Below, in pieces: positions 61,201 to 64,000 of a DNA stretch of 64,000 nucleotides. Position 1 is the stretch's first letter. Every line of letters starts with the position of its first letter. Position numbers and translations under genes: made by a program. Source of the stretch: Bilabrum cf. latius (taxonomy: Eukaryota; Bigyra: Bicosoecida; Bigyra; Bicosoecida); NCBI GenBank assembly GCA_965178125.1, contig OZ237746.1:806001-870000 (forward strand), in the 5' to 3' direction. Below the pieces are notes generated by a model, which was not told the origin of the DNA, searched no databases, and worked only from the letters and a program-made list of their open reading frames with translations.

Positions 61201-64000
61201 TCACCGAGTCCATGCGCTGCGTGCCGTCGCGGGGCAGGGTGCTTCCCAAGCAGACGGTCACCCTGCAGCTGAGGCTGCTGCCCGGCCTACCCGGCAAGAT
61301 TGAGGAGACCGTGCTGCTGCGGGTGGGCCACCTGGAGCCGCAGGCAATCCAGGTGCGCGCCAACGCGGTGTTTCCGCTGGTGACGCTCCCGGGGCTCCGG
61401 CGGAGAGACGCCCTCGAGTGGTCTCAGGCGGTGGAGGATGCCGAGGCCGAGCTGGTGAGGCAGGAGGGGGCCAGGCAGCGGGAGGCGGCGGTGCAGGCCC
61501 AGAGGGTGGCCCTCATGGTGGACGACCCGGAGGCATAGCAGGAGCAGGTGCAGGGCACTGCGGGGCTCAGGGGGGATGCCTCGATGAGCACCGTGGACTC
61601 GGCCTCGTCCAGCCTGGTGCTGCTGCCGCCGCTCGGCGGCGGGGATGACTCGGGTGTTGGTGCGAGCGGCGGCAGCTCCCAAGCCGATGTGGGCGGGAGC
61701 GGGGGCACGCAAGGTGCACCACCACAACCACCGTTGCGAGGCGGCGGCGGGGACGATGACGACGGCTTCGAGCCCCTGGACGGCGGGCAGCAGCTACCAT
61801 CGGGCGTCTCGCTAGCGGACGCAGCCGCGGCTCAGGAGGAGAGGGAGGACCAGGCGGCTGGGCTCAGCACCGCGAGGGGGGGGCCTTCGTCCAGGCAGGG
61901 AACAGGGGGCCGCAGCACCCGGGGGTCCGATGGGGCTCTGGGCGAGTCCCACGATCTCCCCGTGGACGTTGTTCCCCAGGGCCCGGCCTACCCCGAGGGC
62001 TGGACCTCGGACGGGCGGCCCCCGCTGGAGCTGGTGGAGGCAGAGGCCACGAGGGCGCTCTTCGTGCGGTTCCTCAGGGAACAAGAGGTCGAGCTGGCCG
62101 AGACGGCGATGAGGAAATCCAGGGCAGCCAGCAGGCGGGCGGCATCCAGGGCGGGCGTGGGCGGGCCAGGGCCCGGATCCGTCTCAATGCCCAGGGCTCC
62201 ATCTGCCGCCGCCTCCATGGTCTCGTCGTCGACGGTGAGGGGCGCCACCGCCACCGCAGCCGTGCAGCTGCCCGGGGGCCTGGCGCCGCGCGAGAGGGAC
62301 GCACTCGTCAGGCGGCACGTGACCGGTCGGTTCGTGTGCGATCTGGGGGCGGCGCATCGGGGGTCGGGGCGGCGGCAGCGCACGATAGAGCTCAAGAACG
62401 TGGGCGGGCGGGCGGCCAGTGTCACCGCCGACACGGGCCGGATGGCAGAGCTGGGCATGCGCATGGACCCCGGTAAGGTGGCCAGGCTGGCACCCGGCGA
62501 CAGCGCCAGTGTGACGATTGCGTACCAGGTGCCCCGCCGCGCCAAGCTTGGCGTCCACGAGATCGAGGCCGTGCTGAGCTGCCCGGGGGGGCCCTCGGCC
62601 GTGCTCGTGGTGAGGCTGCACGTGACGGAGCCCGCGCTGCAGGTGTACCCCAGGGTGCTGGACTTCGGGTGCATTGCACTGGAGCACGAGCGGATCGAGC
62701 CGGTGCTGCTGATCAACCCGACCCCCCTGCCGGTGCAGTGGGAGAGGGGCCAGCTGACGACTCTGTCGCCGGACAAGAAGGAGGAGGGCGAGCTGTTCCA
62801 GGTAGACCCCCCCGAGGGCGGCATCGTGCCGGCCAACGGGGCCTCACTCGTCACACTGAGGTTCGCGCCCACGCCCCGGCTGGCGATGAAGCCCCCGCCA
62901 AAGGCGAAAAGCAGGGGGGCGCGCACCGCCAGCCGGGGAACACGTTCGGGGGGGGTAAGGGACGCGGCAAGCGGGCGCCACCGCCCTGCCGCTGTGGCGG
63001 GGATCTGCCTCCGGTTGCGACCGGTGGGCGCCCCCGCCGGGGCCGCCTCCCAGATGCCCAAGAAACTGACTCCCCCGAAGGAACTGACCACGGGCGGACA
63101 CGGGCCCACCGGCGGGCCGGGCCCCGGCGCCACCCAGGCTACCCCCCTCGTGACTGCTCCCCTCCTGTGGGCAAGGGGAGCCACCGAGCTGCTGTCCGTG
63201 CAGGTGGACCCCCCGCGCCTGGACCTCGGCCACGTGCTGCCTGCGGGCGGCAGGGTGGTCAAAGGCGAAGGTGGCGAGGGTGGTCCGTCCAGCGGTGCCG
63301 GCGGTCCGCCAGGAAGCGGGGAAGCGGCTTCCTCATCGTCCAGCGATGGATCCGCCCCTTCGCCTCCGGGGCCCTACGACGCACACGCGCTCGTCACACT
63401 GCGGAACCCCTCCGATTCCCGCTGGATGGAGGTGGCGGCGCCGCAGCTCGACGCTCAGCTCCAAGCGGAACAGGCTGTGCTGTACGCCGCGGGGCAGCTG
63501 CTGGCTCGCGGGGTGGACCTGTCCTCTGGTTTGGACGAGGACGACACGGCTGGGCTGGGCGTCGGTATGGGAGGGGGAGGTGGCGGCGGTGGGCTGTTTG
63601 GCGGGATGTTGGGCGGTGGCGTGCTGCGGCTGCCCCCCCACGTGCCCGGGGAGGGCCTTCCGCGGTGGCTGCTGCAGGCAGTGAGCCAGGCGGGGCAGGA
63701 ACAGGGGCAGGAGGCCGGGGGTGCTGGCGGGGGCATGGAGCCTCCTGCCTTCAGAGGAGCTGCTGAATAGGAGGATTAGCAGGTGCAGGAGCTATAGGCG
63801 GGTGACACAGGAAACCGGGGCTAGGGTCCTCCTCCCCGGTGGCCCGCCGGTCCACCGGTGGATCGGTCCCCCCGCGCCGCAAGCTCCGCACTCCGTATGC
63901 TGGGCAAGGCAGTGACCGTGGCCGTGTCGGCGCCCCCCTGCGGAGGGGAGGGGCAGGTGGCCGGGGCGCTTGCAGACAAGCTGTCCGGGCCTGTGCTCAC
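55208..64000 (+). CDS. HYDIN: HYDIN-like ciliary central-pair protein (3' end beyond window)
   Basis: CDS join(55208..55690, 55968..>64000), at least 2838 residues. The ATG at 55208 is the first after an in-frame TGA (55175). TAG (Gln) occurs at 55319, 56202, 56460, 58020, 61077, 61536, 63768, 63777, 63795 and 63822. Exon 1 ends ...RYKITE and joins LLDLKDHSSQ, resembling the family N-terminus before the first Ig-like ASH/MSP module (PIFVPLPAAVHFSQYEPF). Further ASH-type modules follow, e.g. DFGPVLGGRPHEREFVLENK (~59000), LDFGCIALEHERIEPVLLIN (~62670) and YPNVEVSTHRLAFGQVL (~60550), separated by acidic and Gly/Arg disordered insertions. HYDIN sits on the C2 microtubule of the ciliary central pair and is needed for beating. 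The frame is open at the window's last base (...KAVTVAVSAPPCGGEGQ). Insertions rich in Asp/Glu or Gly/Arg look lineage-specific. Confidence 0.85.
55691..55967 (+). other. HYDIN intron 1 (277 bp, GT-AG, phase 0)
   Basis: Donor GAG|GTGAGAC at 55691, acceptor CAACCGCAG ending at 55967, preceded by a pyrimidine-rich tract. Splicing joins KITE to LLDLKD, as expected for the family's N-terminus. Confidence 0.82.

Noticed and set aside
1-64000. Reading the broken frames as many pseudogenes
   Set aside because: The breaks are nearly all TAG, almost never TAA, TGA or frameshifts. Decay would produce all kinds.
1-64000. Programmed stop read-through instead of code change
   Set aside because: Up to nine TAGs per modest gene, and more than thirty in one gene, with no shared downstream context.
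1-64000. TAG = Leu, as in some algal mitochondria or a rhizarian
   Set aside because: The IQ motif and the HQKIS motif require Gln, and the genes are nuclear types with GT-AG introns.
1-64000. tRNA, rRNA or CRISPR features
   Set aside because: I found no cloverleaf-like or rRNA-like segment and no spaced direct-repeat array by eye. A tRNA scan was not possible.

Overview
This is a window of nuclear DNA from a flagellated unicellular eukaryote (alga or other protist). It is GC-rich, has few introns, and carries long intricate genes: a HYDIN-type ciliary central-pair protein, a V-ATPase proteolipid with GT-AG introns, a spartin/ERD7-type senescence-domain protein and a huge FG-GAP receptor. 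I cannot place it in a named lineage from sequence alone.

The key to the window is its genetic code. With the standard code almost every gene breaks into pieces ending at TAG. In each case the pieces lie on one strand in one frame and re-join exactly if TAG is read as an amino acid. Conserved positions identify that residue as glutamine: the Q of an IQ motif at 15057-15059, and the Q of a His-Gln-Lys-Ile-Ser motif repeated about 30 times in the FG-GAP protein, where five copies use TAG. All eleven stop codons I can assign are TGA. I saw no in-frame TAA inside any gene. The annotation below therefore reads UAG as Gln.

Layout, left to right: (1) complement(<1-3717), a Ser/Gly/Gln-rich protein with a PHD-like Cys/His cluster, running off the left edge. 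(2) 4077-7322, an orphan 1081-aa protein. (3) 7617-9332, a membrane RING-H2 ubiquitin ligase. (4) AT-richer non-coding DNA to about 10976. (5) 10977-17270, a 2097-aa LRR/IQ/B-box/WW scaffold. (6) 17679-22265, a protein kinase fused to about 22 armadillo repeats. (7) complement(23157-27773), a sterol-glucosyltransferase-like domain fused in frame to an FkbM methyltransferase. (8) 27905-28468, a mitochondrial-type VOC/glyoxalase protein. (9) complement(28755-29527), V-ATPase subunit c, three exons. (10) 30807-33652 and 33889-36609, two tandem LRR paralogues, the first with a frame break. (11) complement(36788-51764), a 4959-aa secreted or membrane protein: signal peptide, five blocks of six FG-GAP-like repeats, Cys-rich module, multi-spanning C-terminus, one 97-bp intron. 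(12) complement(53136-54941), the senescence-domain protein. (13) 55208->64000, the HYDIN-like gene, running off the right edge.

There is no operon logic. Neighbours are mostly unrelated and arranged as divergent or convergent pairs with short spacers (131 to 360 bp). As a group the genes suggest a motile cell with ubiquitin signalling, kinase signalling, large surface adhesion-type receptors and many repeat-based scaffold proteins. Separately, several short motifs, two of them perfect palindromes, recur on both strands in coding and spacer DNA of the GC-rich parts.
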